A stretch of 64,000 bases of DNA from Candidatus Gastranaerophilales bacterium (GTDB lineage: Bacteria; Cyanobacteriota; Vampirovibrionia; Gastranaerophilales; Gastranaerophilaceae): NCBI GenBank assembly GCA_944325075.1, contig CALUYU010000001.1, positions 1-64,000 of the forward strand. The letters are read 5' to 3'. Shown here piece after piece: positions 9,104-17,862 of this stretch. The translations under genes were made by a program, and so were the position numbers. A model generated the notes under the pieces. That model was given only the letters and a program-made list of their open reading frames with translations. It was not told the DNA's origin and searched no databases. How positions within the stretch are numbered: the first letter of the stretch is position 1; every line of letters starts with the position of its first letter.

Positions 9104-9913
9104 ATGAAAAAAATTTCTATAATAACTCTGACATACAACCAATTAGAAACAGCAACAAAACCATATATTCAATCTCTATACAAATATACAAATAAAGAAG
9201 ATTTTGATTTAATAATTGTTGATAACAACTCAACGGACGGAACTGTCGAGTATCTGCAAAATTTAGAAAAAGAATACAATAATATTCACGTAATTTATAA
9301 TAACGAAAACTCAGGATATTCTAAGGGGAACAACAAAGGCCTTAAATACCTTGATTCCAGAGAAGGGGGGGGGGGCGAATACATCGGACTTTTTAATAAC
9401 GACATCCTCTTTACACCTGATTGGCTTGATTTATCTTTAGCAGTATTTGAAAAAGATAATAAAATCGGACTTGCCTCTCCGCGTATTCAAAAAAAATGCC
9501 GGTTTAATTCAGAAAATTATATTAAACATTACCCGAAATTTTTGGAAAAATATAAAAAACTTGGGGATTTTTCAATAAATGTGACCACATATTTTTGCTG
9601 CGCGATTATGCCAAAAGAAGTTTTTGAAAAAGTCGGGTATTTAGATGAAAATTATTCTCCTGCTTTTTATGAAGACGATGATTACGCTCTAAGAACTTTT
9701 TATGAAGGATACAAAGTCGGGTATATAAATACTGCATTTATATACCATAATCATAGTACTTCAACTAAACATATGCCGGAAAAAGAAGCTTTAATGGAAA
9801 GAAATAAAAAGTACTTTTTCAACAAACATCCGCTTGGAGAATATATATGGCAGCATAAGCGTTCCAATTTAATAAATGATATGAAAAAATATCTGGATGA
9901 AAGTTTATTATAG
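9104..9913 (+). CDS. Glycosyltransferase family 2 with in-frame G11 tract
   Basis: A 269-residue GT2 protein resembling rhamnosyltransferase-type enzymes. It starts ISIITLTYNQLETA, has the nucleotide-binding IIVDNNSTDGTVEYL (about 37-51), NSGYSKGNNKGLKYL, the NND variant of the DxD motif in GLFNNDILF, and FYEDDDYALRTF as likely catalytic-base region. A run of 11 G residues at 9365-9375 encodes EGGGG just before the NND strand. Loss or gain of one G would truncate the protein, so the gene may be phase variable. It is co-transcribed with the flanking GT genes. Confidence 0.9.
   Translation: MKKISIITLTYNQLETATKPYIQSLYKYTNKEDFDLIIVDNNSTDGTVEYLQNLEKEYNNIHVIYNNENSGYSKGNNKGLKYLDSREGGGGEYIGLFNNDILFTPDWLDLSLAVFEKDNKIGLASPRIQKKCRFNSENYIKHYPKFLEKYKKLGDFSINVTTYFCCAIMPKEVFEKVGYLDENYSPAFYEDDDYALRTFYEGYKVGYINTAFIYHNHSTSTKHMPEKEALMERNKKYFFNKHPLGEYIWQHKRSNLINDMKKYLDESLL
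9365..9375 (+). repeat. Homopolymeric G11 tract inside a GT2 gene
   Basis: Eleven consecutive G residues in a strongly AT-rich neighbourhood. In the assembled length the reading frame continues through to the normal GT2 C-terminus. Long G runs inside glycosyltransferase genes are a known substrate for slipped-strand on/off switching. Confidence 0.9.
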
Positions 9914-9948
9914 TGTTATACAAAATTAATTTGAAAGGGTTTTAAATA

Positions 9949-10923
9949 ATGATATACGATTGTTTTCATTTTTTTAATGAAATAGATATGGCCGAAATCC
10001 GATTTAATATTTTAAATGATGTAGTTGATAAATTTGTCGTGGTTGAAGCAAATAAAACCCACACAGGCATTGAAAAGCCATTTATATTTGAGAAAGAATT
10101 TTCTCGATTTGAAAAGTTTAAAGATAAAATAATTTATATAAAAGTAACAGATTTTCCTAATCTGGATGAGGCAGACACAGATAACTTCGGCAATAAATGG
10201 CTGTATGAAAATTTTCACAGAGACTCCATTATGCGCGGACTAAAAGATTGTAAGGACGATGACATAATAATTATTTCCGATTGCGATGAAATCATCAAGC
10301 CCGAAATAATAAAAAAATATAAAAAGGGGATCGTAATTCCACAACTATTAACGTTCTATTACTACCTGAATATGTTCAGCCTTAACTGCCCTTACTCCTC
10401 AGGTGCGAAAATCTGCCGTTATTCAGATCTTCTAAACCCAAAACAAACATTAAAACCAAAAGAATTTTATCAATACTCTAAAAGCGGTCTTCCGACTTAT
10501 CTGAGATTTTGTAAAGGAAAAAGAATAAAAAATGCAGGATGGCACTTTGGCTACATTGGCGGAGTTGAAAAAATTATAGAGAAAAAACTTGCCATGCCCG
10601 AACAACAATACAATACTTCTGACAATTACCAAAAACAACATATTGAAGAATGTATCAAAAACGGAAAAGACATATTTGGAAGAGAATCTTTTACATATGC
10701 AAATGCAATTATTGATAAAAATTTCCCGGAATATATTGTCAAAAATCAGGAAAAATATTCAAAATATATTAACAACAACAATTGTCAAAATCTCCAATTT
10801 TTGCTCTTTAAAAGTTATCTTAAAAAGTTTATAAAAACATTCTACTCGGTAGATAAACAAATTATTAACGGAATTTCCAAAACACAAATCAAAATTCTTG
10901 GAATAAAATTTGTCAACAATTAG
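9949..10923 (+). CDS. Glycosyltransferase family 17-like protein
   Basis: A 324-residue protein that resembles family 17 (beta-1,4-N-acetylglucosaminyltransferase III type) enzymes found in bacterial surface-glycan loci. Characteristic features are the start IYDCFHFFNEIDMAEIR, FVVVEANKTHTG, the acidic DDDIIIISDCDEIIKP (about 103-118, probable metal site), and the AGWHFGYIGGVEKI segment near 195. The C-terminal 60 residues are Lys/Asn-rich and less conserved. It starts at ATG after AAAGGG with 35 bases to the previous gene. Substrate not predictable. Confidence 0.8.
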   Translation: MIYDCFHFFNEIDMAEIRFNILNDVVDKFVVVEANKTHTGIEKPFIFEKEFSRFEKFKDKIIYIKVTDFPNLDEADTDNFGNKWLYENFHRDSIMRGLKDCKDDDIIIISDCDEIIKPEIIKKYKKGIVIPQLLTFYYYLNMFSLNCPYSSGAKICRYSDLLNPKQTLKPKEFYQYSKSGLPTYLRFCKGKRIKNAGWHFGYIGGVEKIIEKKLAMPEQQYNTSDNYQKQHIEECIKNGKDIFGRESFTYANAIIDKNFPEYIVKNQEKYSKYINNNNCQNLQFLLFKSYLKKFIKTFYSVDKQIINGISKTQIKILGIKFVNN

Positions 10924-11009
10924 TTTTTTAATATTGCTTTATTGAAAAAAATAAGATTTATGGTACAATTGTGACGGATGTATAAGTGCATTTTTTACGG
11001 AGATAATTC

Positions 11010-12089
11010 GTGCCAAAAGTATCAATAATTGTGCCCATATATAATGTAGAAAAGTATCTTAAAGAATGTCTGGATTCGCTAACAAATCAAACATTAAAAG
11101 ATATAGAAATATTATGCATAGATGACGGATCAACTGATTCATCAGGCCAAATCTGCGACGAATATGCAAAAAATGATGCAAGGATTAAAGTTATACACAA
11201 ACAAAACTCCGGCTATGGCAACAGTATAAACTTAGGGATAGAAAAAGCAGAAGGGAAATATATCGGCATATTGGAATCCGATGACTATGCCAATAGAAAA
11301 ATGTATGAAGACCTGTGGAATACTGCAGAAAAATTTCAGGCCGATAATGTAAGATGCAGCTGGTATGAATGTTTTCCTGAAAAAAATGTCTACATTAATG
11401 TCGGAACTATTTCGCCTAAAATCGCAAACAAAGTAATTACCTTCAGGGATTACCATAAAATATTAAAAAATAAAACCATGATTTGGGGAGGAATATTAAA
11501 AAAAGATTTCTTAATTAACAATAATATTAAATGCCTCGAAACTCCCGGAGCAAGTTATCAGGATACATCTTTTAATTTTAAAATATTAACTCTTGCACAA
11601 AGGCTGGTTCTTGTAGACAAACCTTACGTTTATTACAGAAAAGATAACATAAATTCTTCTGTTAAAAATAAGGGAAAAGTCTATTTTATCTGCGACGAAT
11701 ACTCCGAAATAACTAAATTCCTAAATGAACACCCGGACATTAAAAAAGAAATTAATTACAGAAAATTAATTAATGAATACAATAATTATGTATGGAATTT
11801 ACTCAGAATATCTGAGGAGTATCGTGAAGAATTTATAGTAAAATTTGCTGAAATTTTTAAACAGTATTACGATAATGGAGAATTAGACGAAAAATTCTAT
11901 AATAAAATCAGCAAGGATGAGGTGGAAACTCTTTTAAATAATAAAAATGAATACCTGAATATTATTAACAAAAAAATCAAAAAGAAATTAGCAAGAGAAA
12001 AACGGAAAAATATGTTCTCATTAAAAACAAGCCGTACAGGAATAAGCCTGATATTATTCGGGAAACAAGTTATTAATATAAGCAAATAA
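11010..12089 (+). CDS. Glycosyltransferase family 2
   Basis: A 359-residue GT2 enzyme of the EpsJ/WcaA style. The N-terminus reads VSIIVPIYNVEKYLKECLDS, followed by the donor-binding LCIDDGSTDSSGQICDEYA and the metal-binding GILESDDYA (about 86-94). A Lys-rich C-terminal segment of about 120 residues follows the catalytic domain. The start is GTG, placed after ACGGAGATAATTC. A separate promoter is possible, because a TGGTACAAT sequence lies about 40 bases upstream. It is the last gene of the glycosylation region and converges on the AlkD-like gene 5 bases away. Confidence 0.9.
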   Translation: MPKVSIIVPIYNVEKYLKECLDSLTNQTLKDIEILCIDDGSTDSSGQICDEYAKNDARIKVIHKQNSGYGNSINLGIEKAEGKYIGILESDDYANRKMYEDLWNTAEKFQADNVRCSWYECFPEKNVYINVGTISPKIANKVITFRDYHKILKNKTMIWGGILKKDFLINNNIKCLETPGASYQDTSFNFKILTLAQRLVLVDKPYVYYRKDNINSSVKNKGKVYFICDEYSEITKFLNEHPDIKKEINYRKLINEYNNYVWNLLRISEEYREEFIVKFAEIFKQYYDNGELDEKFYNKISKDEVETLLNNKNEYLNIINKKIKKKLAREKRKNMFSLKTSRTGISLILFGKQVINISK

Positions 12090-12094
12090 CATTT

Positions 12095-12781
12095 TTAACT
12101 CTTTAATAATTTGACTTTTTCCTTGTCCGCTTTAGAAACTTTATATGACTCACAAATTTTACGTATTGTTTTATTCTTTATTTCTTCATCTAAATCCGAA
12201 TTTTTTAGGAGCCAATAAACTCTGTCAGGAAATTTTATATAACAAAGTGAAAGAGTCCACGCAGCAGCCATTTTGGCGTAATACCCTTCATGACGGGTCT
12301 TTTTGATTATCTCAAGCACTTTATCAATGTATTGCTCATTAATATAATAATTAAGCATCATAACTAGTGAAAAACGAACTTTATACTCATCATCAGATGA
12401 GGCCAGAGGAACAATATAATTCCAAACCAAATCCATATTATTTTTAGTAAATTTTAAGCTGCAGCAAAAACTATCACAAATTGACCAGCAATTTATTTTA
12501 GGTAAAAATTTGTTTACAAAAATTAAAATATTTTCAGGCCCATCTTTAATTAAACCTATGAGCATGCCCTGAAGCATGGCCTCTTCCATGTAAACACAAT
12601 CTTGACTCAAAAAGTCAGTGTAATTTTGTTTTATTAATTCTTTTGCAAGCTTTCTCAAAACAGGAAGCCGAACCCCAAGAACATTATCAATATTCGGAAG
12701 CAGAGAGGCCGAAAATCTCTGATATTCCTTATCCTGAAGTGAAAAAAGTCTTTCCCTTATATTACAAACGTTAGTTTCCAT
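12095..12781 (-). CDS. DNA alkylation repair protein, AlkD-like
   Basis: A 228-residue protein made of HEAT-like helical repeats and matching the AlkD family of DNA glycosylases, which remove bulky or cationic alkylated bases. Typical segments are NVLGVRLPVLRKLAKELI, EEAMLQGMLIGLI, NCWSICDSFCCSL and the repeat YYAKMAAAWTLSLCYIKF. The usual catalytic Asp corresponds to the WSICD motif. It stands as a single gene between the glycosyltransferases and the efflux operon; an upstream hairpin (12807-12830) ends the efflux transcript. Confidence 0.85.
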   Translation of the reverse strand: METNVCNIRERLFSLQDKEYQRFSASLLPNIDNVLGVRLPVLRKLAKELIKQNYTDFLSQDCVYMEEAMLQGMLIGLIKDGPENILIFVNKFLPKINCWSICDSFCCSLKFTKNNMDLVWNYIVPLASSDDEYKVRFSLVMMLNYYINEQYIDKVLEIIKKTRHEGYYAKMAAAWTLSLCYIKFPDRVYWLLKNSDLDEEIKNKTIRKICESYKVSKADKEKVKLLKS

Positions 12782-12798
12782 ATTCCCAAAGGTTTCCC

Positions 12799-12830
12799 GA
12801 AAAAGAAAGTCTCGTCGATTGACAAGACTT
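12799..12830 (-). terminator. Terminator of the emr operon
   Basis: Read on the minus strand, AAGTCT-GTC pairs with GAC-AGACTT (12807-12830, loop of 4) and is followed by TTTCTTTTT. It lies between the stop of the second EmrB gene and the start of the AlkD-like gene. Confidence 0.75.
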
Positions 12831-12934
12831 ATAAATATACATTTACCCCACCTTTTTTATACCATAAAATCATTTTTTTGTCAACACTTATTTACAAAAA
12901 ACGTTATTACGGAGTATTTTATTTATTACCTGAC

Positions 12935-14503
12935 TTAAACAGTCTTACGCTTTTTTATAAGCAACAGAAGGGGTATAATAACCAGACAAAGAACCCCAAA
13001 TACTCTGAATGCATCCATAAATGCCCATAAATTAGCCTGCTCAATAAGCTGACCGTATAAGGAATATTGAGCCATATAATTCGCAACAGAATGATGCGTA
13101 TACTGGGTCAATGAAGCAGCCGTTGACTGTAATCTTTCAATATATGCAGTGTTTAAATCATTAAGTTTTCCTACCATCATATATTGATGAACTTGTGCAA
13201 ATCTTGTGAGCATGGTTGCAACAAGAGATGTACCAACTGCACTGCCGATATTTTTTAGTAAATTTTGAATACCGGTCGCATTTGTCATCTGCTCATTAGT
13301 AAGCGTGTCTACAGATAAATTAATTATAGGCACCATCGAAAGTCCCATGCCCAATCCCATGAAAAAATTAGGAATAATAATATTTATATTTGAAATCTGC
13401 AAATTTAAAGCTGCAAATTCCAAAGACGCACCGCCAAGCAGCATTAATCCAATCATTACTAAAAATCTGTTATCAACTTTATTTGAAAGTAAAGCTGTTA
13501 TTAACATAGCAAGCATGCTCCCAAACCCTCTTGGCATCATGGTTTCTCCGCTTAAAAACGCAGTATACCCCATCATACTTTGCAAAAACTGAGGTAAAAT
13601 AGCAAGTGAAGCATAAAGAACAGCCTGAATAACAACCTGAATTATTGTCCCGACAGAAAAATTTCTATCTTTAAAAACCTTTAAATCAATAAGTGATTCT
13701 TTATTTGTAATCTGAGAATGAAAAAATAATATACAAGCAACAACCGAAATCCCAAATGTCCATCTTATCCAGGTTGCATTAAACCAATCGGCATTGTTTC
13801 CCTTGTCAAGAACTGTTTGCAGGGTTATCAGCCAAATTGTTAAATAAAAAAATCCTTTAGAGTCAATTTTTACATTTTTTTGCTTTTTAGCATAAGGCGG
13901 ATCCTCAATCAGCTTATGGGAAAGAATTGCGGCTGCACATCCAAACGGAACATTTATAAAGAAAATCCACGGCCATGTCCAGTTATCAGTAATCCATCCA
14001 CCCAAAACCGGGCCGATAATCGGAGCCAGAATAATTCCCATGCCAAAAACAGAAGTCGCGGCCCCTCTTTGCTCTTTAGGAAAGCTTTCTATTATAATTG
14101 CCTGCGAAATAGGCAGAATACCACCACCGCCAAAACCCTGCAAAATTCTGGCAAAAATCATAAACTCAATATTTTTTGCCATGCCGCACAGCATAGAAGC
14201 AATAGTGAACATCAAAATACTTATGATAAAAAAGTTTTTCCGCCCAAATACTTTACTAAAAAAATCAACAGCAGGAATAACAATCCCGGCAGCAATAAGA
14301 TAACTTGTCAAAATCCACATTGACTCATCTCTTGTTGCCGAAAAACTTCCGGCCATATGAGGAAGCGCAACATTACCTATAGTTCCGTCCAGCACATAAA
14401 TAAATACCGACAGCATTACAGGTACAATCATAACCCAAGGGTTAATCGACGGCTTCCAATCCATTACAGTGGAATGCATTATTTCATCAGTTTCTTTAGA
14501 CAT
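12935..14503 (-). CDS. emrB: DHA2-family MFS multidrug transporter (EmrB-like), copy 2
   Basis: A 522-residue, probably 14-helix proton-coupled drug exporter of the DHA2 family. It has the N-terminal LDGTIGNVALPHMAGSF, the motif C-like GPVLGGWITDNWTWPWIFF after helix 5, and the GMGLSMVPIINLSVDTLT and NLLKNIGSAVGTSLVATML segments near the C-terminal half. In EmrAB-type systems this inner-membrane pump passes substrate to EmrA and TolC. The start ATG overlaps the stop of the preceding copy (TAATG), so both are translated together. It is clearly a paralogue of the gene at 14503. Confidence 0.92.
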   Translation of the reverse strand: MSKETDEIMHSTVMDWKPSINPWVMIVPVMLSVFIYVLDGTIGNVALPHMAGSFSATRDESMWILTSYLIAAGIVIPAVDFFSKVFGRKNFFIISILMFTIASMLCGMAKNIEFMIFARILQGFGGGGILPISQAIIIESFPKEQRGAATSVFGMGIILAPIIGPVLGGWITDNWTWPWIFFINVPFGCAAAILSHKLIEDPPYAKKQKNVKIDSKGFFYLTIWLITLQTVLDKGNNADWFNATWIRWTFGISVVACILFFHSQITNKESLIDLKVFKDRNFSVGTIIQVVIQAVLYASLAILPQFLQSMMGYTAFLSGETMMPRGFGSMLAMLITALLSNKVDNRFLVMIGLMLLGGASLEFAALNLQISNINIIIPNFFMGLGMGLSMVPIINLSVDTLTNEQMTNATGIQNLLKNIGSAVGTSLVATMLTRFAQVHQYMMVGKLNDLNTAYIERLQSTAASLTQYTHHSVANYMAQYSLYGQLIEQANLWAFMDAFRVFGVLCLVIIPLLLLIKKRKTV

Positions 14504-16101
14504 TATTCAACTACTTCTTGTTCTGCTACATGTTTTTCACTTTTTAATAAAAACATAAACGGAATTAAAATAAAACATGCAATAGCAAAAACTTTAAAAG
14601 TTGTCATATAAGCACATAAAGTAGACTGTTGAATAAGTTGGTTATATAGCATCTTTCCGGCCATATATGCTGCATTTAAGCTATCTCCGGCCTGATGAAA
14701 TAACGACCCGGCATAACTATTTAGTCTTTCCTGAAAGATAGTATTAGTCTCGCTTAAAGCCTTAACCAAACCATGCTGGTGAACTTGAGAAAACCTTGAA
14801 ATCATAGTTGCAACAAGAGATGTGCCAAGTGCACCTCCTATAGTTTTTAAAAGATTTTGAAGCCCTGAAGCATTTGTCATCTGATCATTACGTAAAGTTA
14901 TACATGAAAGAGTGGTTATAGGCATCATAGTAAACACAAGCCCTATACCAAAAATAAAATTAGGAATTACAATATTCATCGGACTGATATCTAAATTTAA
15001 TAATCCAAGCATCCAGCCACCTAAGGCAAGACAGAATAAGCCGACAATCCCGTATGTTTTATAGCTGAATCTGCTGCCCAAGCACCCGAAAATTAATAGT
15101 GATAAAAACGCCCCCAAACCACGCGGCATAATTGCCAACCCGCTTGTAAACGCGTCGTATCCGAGCATGTTCTGAAGCATCTGTGGAAGAATTGCCAAAG
15201 AGGCCAGCAGTACAGCATTTATCAATATTAACATAAACGTACCAAATAAGAAATTAATATCTTTAAGAACATTAAGTTTTACCATTGGTTTTTTGCCGAT
15301 AATCTGGGATCTGAAGAATAAAATCGCACCGGTTAACGCTACAGCCGAGAACCAGCATACCCAAGGTGCATTGAACCAATCCGCATCATTACCTTTATCA
15401 AACACGATCTGTAATGGAATCAACCACACACACAGCCACAAAAAGCCCATTTTATCCAAATGAACATTTTTTTGTCTTTTTGCATAAGGAGGATCCTCCA
15501 GAAATTGTCTTGCAAGAAATATAGAAATCAAACCAAATGGTACATTAATAAAGAAAATATACGGCCAAGACCAGTTTTCAGTAATCCACCCGCCTAAAAC
15601 CGGCCCAAAAATCGGGGCAACAACAACAACCAGCCCGAAAACAGCCATCGCTTTATTTCTGGCCTCACCCTTAAAACTTTCCATACATACTGCCTGGGCC
15701 ATAGGCATCAAACATCCGCCGCCAAAACCCTGAAGAGCACGGGCAATAACTATCATACCTATTGAGTGCGCTATCCCGCACATAAAAGAAGCTACAGTGA
15801 AAATAAAAACACCCAGAATAAAAAAGTTTTTTCGACCCATAAACTTACAAAAGAAGTCTATCATCGGAATTACAATACTACTTGCCATAAGGTAACTTGT
15901 TAAAACCCAGATAGATTCCTGGTTACTTACAGAGTATGTCCCCGCGATATGCGGCAGGGCAACGTTTGCAACAGTTTCATCCAATGCATACATGAATGTT
16001 GCAAGCATTACGGGTAAAATTAACAGCCAAGGGTTAACCGTCGGCGTCCATTCTTCGTCTTTTTCTATTACTTCTGTTACGTTTGTATTTTCTTTTGTCA
16101 T
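14503..16101 (-). CDS. emrB: DHA2-family MFS multidrug transporter (EmrB-like), copy 1
   Basis: A 532-residue paralogue of the downstream pump. Shared features include LDETVANVALPHIAGTY, GFGGGCLMPMAQAVCMES, GPVLGGWITENWSWPYIFF and GLQNLLKTIGGALGTSLVA. It has Asp-Glu in the first helix (LDET) where the second copy has LDGT, a difference in the region that binds substrate or protons in this family. Gene order on the minus strand is marR, emrA, this gene, then copy 2, with 114 bases separating it from emrA. Two pumps sharing one adaptor may widen specificity or may form a heteromer; this is inference. Confidence 0.92.
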   Translation of the reverse strand: MTKENTNVTEVIEKDEEWTPTVNPWLLILPVMLATFMYALDETVANVALPHIAGTYSVSNQESIWVLTSYLMASSIVIPMIDFFCKFMGRKNFFILGVFIFTVASFMCGIAHSIGMIVIARALQGFGGGCLMPMAQAVCMESFKGEARNKAMAVFGLVVVVAPIFGPVLGGWITENWSWPYIFFINVPFGLISIFLARQFLEDPPYAKRQKNVHLDKMGFLWLCVWLIPLQIVFDKGNDADWFNAPWVCWFSAVALTGAILFFRSQIIGKKPMVKLNVLKDINFLFGTFMLILINAVLLASLAILPQMLQNMLGYDAFTSGLAIMPRGLGAFLSLLIFGCLGSRFSYKTYGIVGLFCLALGGWMLGLLNLDISPMNIVIPNFIFGIGLVFTMMPITTLSCITLRNDQMTNASGLQNLLKTIGGALGTSLVATMISRFSQVHQHGLVKALSETNTIFQERLNSYAGSLFHQAGDSLNAAYMAGKMLYNQLIQQSTLCAYMTTFKVFAIACFILIPFMFLLKSEKHVAEQEVVE

Positions 16102-16215
16102 AACTCCCTGCTTTATGGTTGGCCAAATTGTATTACTTGAAGGCCGACACCAAAAAGTAATACAATTTAGATTTTACCATTTTAAGAACTTTTGAATATG
16201 TTTTTATATTACAGT

Positions 16216-17226
16216 TTACTTTATTCTTACTTTTGGAACCACAGACATACCTGGAACAATGGTATATTCATTAGGGTCAATTTTTTCAGTAAATACAATT
16301 TTAACCGGAATTCTTTGCACAATTTTAACAAATGAACCCACAGCATTTTCCGGAGGGAATAAACTTGATTTTGCACCGGAACTTCTTTGTATACTATCAA
16401 CCTTTCCTTTAAAAATTTTATTAGGATATGTATCGACTTTTATATCAACTTCCTGCCCCGGTTTCATTCCACGTAATTGGTTTTCTTTAAAGTTAGCAAC
16501 AACCCAAACATCATTTGGTACGATAACACAAAGCGGAGCTCCGACATTTACGTACATACCTTTTTCAACACGTCTGTTTGATATAGTACCTGATTGAGGA
16601 GCATATATTTTTGTATAAGACAAATCTTGAGCAGCTTTATCTTTTTTAGCTCTTAATTCTTTCAAATCAGCATCCGCAACTTTATTATTAGAGCTATTTG
16701 AAAGAATAGCCTGATCAGCACTTGTTAAGTTAGCTCGTGCAGAATCATATTTTGCCTGAGCCGCATCAAGAGTCTGCTTAGAAACAGCTCCTTCTTCATA
16801 TAATTTAGTATAGCGGTCTAAATCTTTTTTAGCGACTTCAATATTAGTTTGGGAAGCCTCAAAATTAGCTTTTGCATTCTTCTGGTTAAGAAGCATACGT
16901 TCATAATTTGCACTGGCTTCTTCTAATTTAATTTCATAATCAACTGGATCAATTTCTGCAATCAAATCTCCTTCATTAATTCGCTGGTTATCCGTAATAT
17001 GAACCTTTATAATCTCACCGCTTACCTTTGGAGCAACAGACACTGTTGTTGTTTCTACATAAGCATCGTCCGTAGACTGGTACTTAAGAGCATCTACTAT
17101 AAAAAATCCCACTGCAATGGCCACAATAACAAGAACCATAAATGTAATTGTTCTTTTAATACCTTTGGGATGTTTTTTCCCCTCTTCCTTTAATTCTTCA
17201 TTGATTTCAGTATTTTTCTCTTCCAT
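16216..17226 (-). CDS. emrA: Membrane fusion protein, HlyD/EmrA family
   Basis: A 336-residue periplasmic adaptor. It has one N-terminal membrane anchor (ITFMVLVIVAIAVGFFIV, about 26-43), the split lipoyl domain (STDDAYVETTTVSVAPKVSG and TKIYAPQSGTISNRRV), a central coiled-coil hairpin of about 100 residues (95-200), and a beta-barrel domain with VWVVANFKENQLRGMKPGQ, a segment strongly typical of EmrA. It should link the EmrB pumps to the TolC channel at 17863. It lies 30 bases downstream of the marR gene and is probably in its operon. Confidence 0.93.
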   Translation of the reverse strand: MEEKNTEINEELKEEGKKHPKGIKRTITFMVLVIVAIAVGFFIVDALKYQSTDDAYVETTTVSVAPKVSGEIIKVHITDNQRINEGDLIAEIDPVDYEIKLEEASANYERMLLNQKNAKANFEASQTNIEVAKKDLDRYTKLYEEGAVSKQTLDAAQAKYDSARANLTSADQAILSNSSNNKVADADLKELRAKKDKAAQDLSYTKIYAPQSGTISNRRVEKGMYVNVGAPLCVIVPNDVWVVANFKENQLRGMKPGQEVDIKVDTYPNKIFKGKVDSIQRSSGAKSSLFPPENAVGSFVKIVQRIPVKIVFTEKIDPNEYTIVPGMSVVPKVRIK

Positions 17227-17256
17227 TTTCTACCTCATTTATATATTACTATATTA

Positions 17257-17739
17257 TTATATTCTATTATCTATATTTTCTTCCAAATTTTCTCTTAATC
17301 TTTGTAACGACAAACGAATAGCCTCAACTTCCTCAGGCGGGCTCTTTTTAGAAATATCTTTAAAATGACATAAGATTTTGTCATTAATTTCAATTAATTT
17401 GTCATAACCTTTTTGAGTAATAAATACATTTTTTACAAGCCTGTTATTTTTTGTATCAAGATTACGATTAATTAAACCAAAAGATTCCAATGTATTTATA
17501 ATTCTGCCGGTATTAGATCTATCTTTCAGCAAAAGTTTTGCCAAATCTCTCTGACAAATACCGGGATTACACATAATTGTATCTAATGCAGAATATTCAT
17601 CAGGAGAAAGTCCTATTTTTAATGATTCAAACAACTGAGAGGCAAAAATTTTCATGACTCTGGCAGTTTGCTTTAATTCATAAAATATACTGTCTGTATA
17701 ATGCGGTATATTATTACATTCTTTATTCAAATCTATCAT
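17257..17739 (-). CDS. MarR-family transcriptional regulator
   Basis: A 160-residue winged-helix protein. The DNA-binding region is about residues 55-125: YSALDTIMCNPGICQRDLAK, LLKDRSNTGRIINTLESFG and the wing NRLVKNVFITQKGYDKL. MarR proteins commonly repress adjacent drug-efflux genes and release DNA when they bind the drug. Here it leads the emrA-emrB-emrB operon and is divergent from tolC, with repeated ATGTTGCA motifs in between, so it probably controls both directions. Confidence 0.9.
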   Translation of the reverse strand: MIDLNKECNNIPHYTDSIFYELKQTARVMKIFASQLFESLKIGLSPDEYSALDTIMCNPGICQRDLAKLLLKDRSNTGRIINTLESFGLINRNLDTKNNRLVKNVFITQKGYDKLIEINDKILCHFKDISKKSPPEEVEAIRLSLQRLRENLEENIDNRI

Positions 17740-17769
17740 GGTTTTCCAATTATTTTTTTAGTTCATATT

Positions 17770-17817
17770 ATGTTGCAAAAAAAATATGTTGCATTTACAA
17801 CAATATTATGCTAACAT
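17770..17817 (+). promoter_or_regulatory. Probable tolC promoter with MarR operator
   Basis: TTGCAT (17789-17794) and TAACAT (17812-17817) are separated by 17 bases and would serve as -35 and -10 for the tolC-like gene. The spacer overlaps an inverted repeat TGTTG-6-CAACA (17787-17802). The octamer ATGTTGCA occurs twice, at 17770-17777 and 17786-17793. A palindrome in the promoter of a divergent marR/efflux pair is the usual place for the MarR operator. The actual binding site is inferred. Confidence 0.55.
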
Positions 17818-17862
17818 ATTATTGTTAAAAATGCAAGCAGAAAGTTATAAGGAATTAAAACA

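Noticed and set aside
13880-14323. Plus-strand open frame inside the EmrB gene
   Set aside because: It is antisense to a well-conserved transporter gene, has no ribosome binding site or family features.
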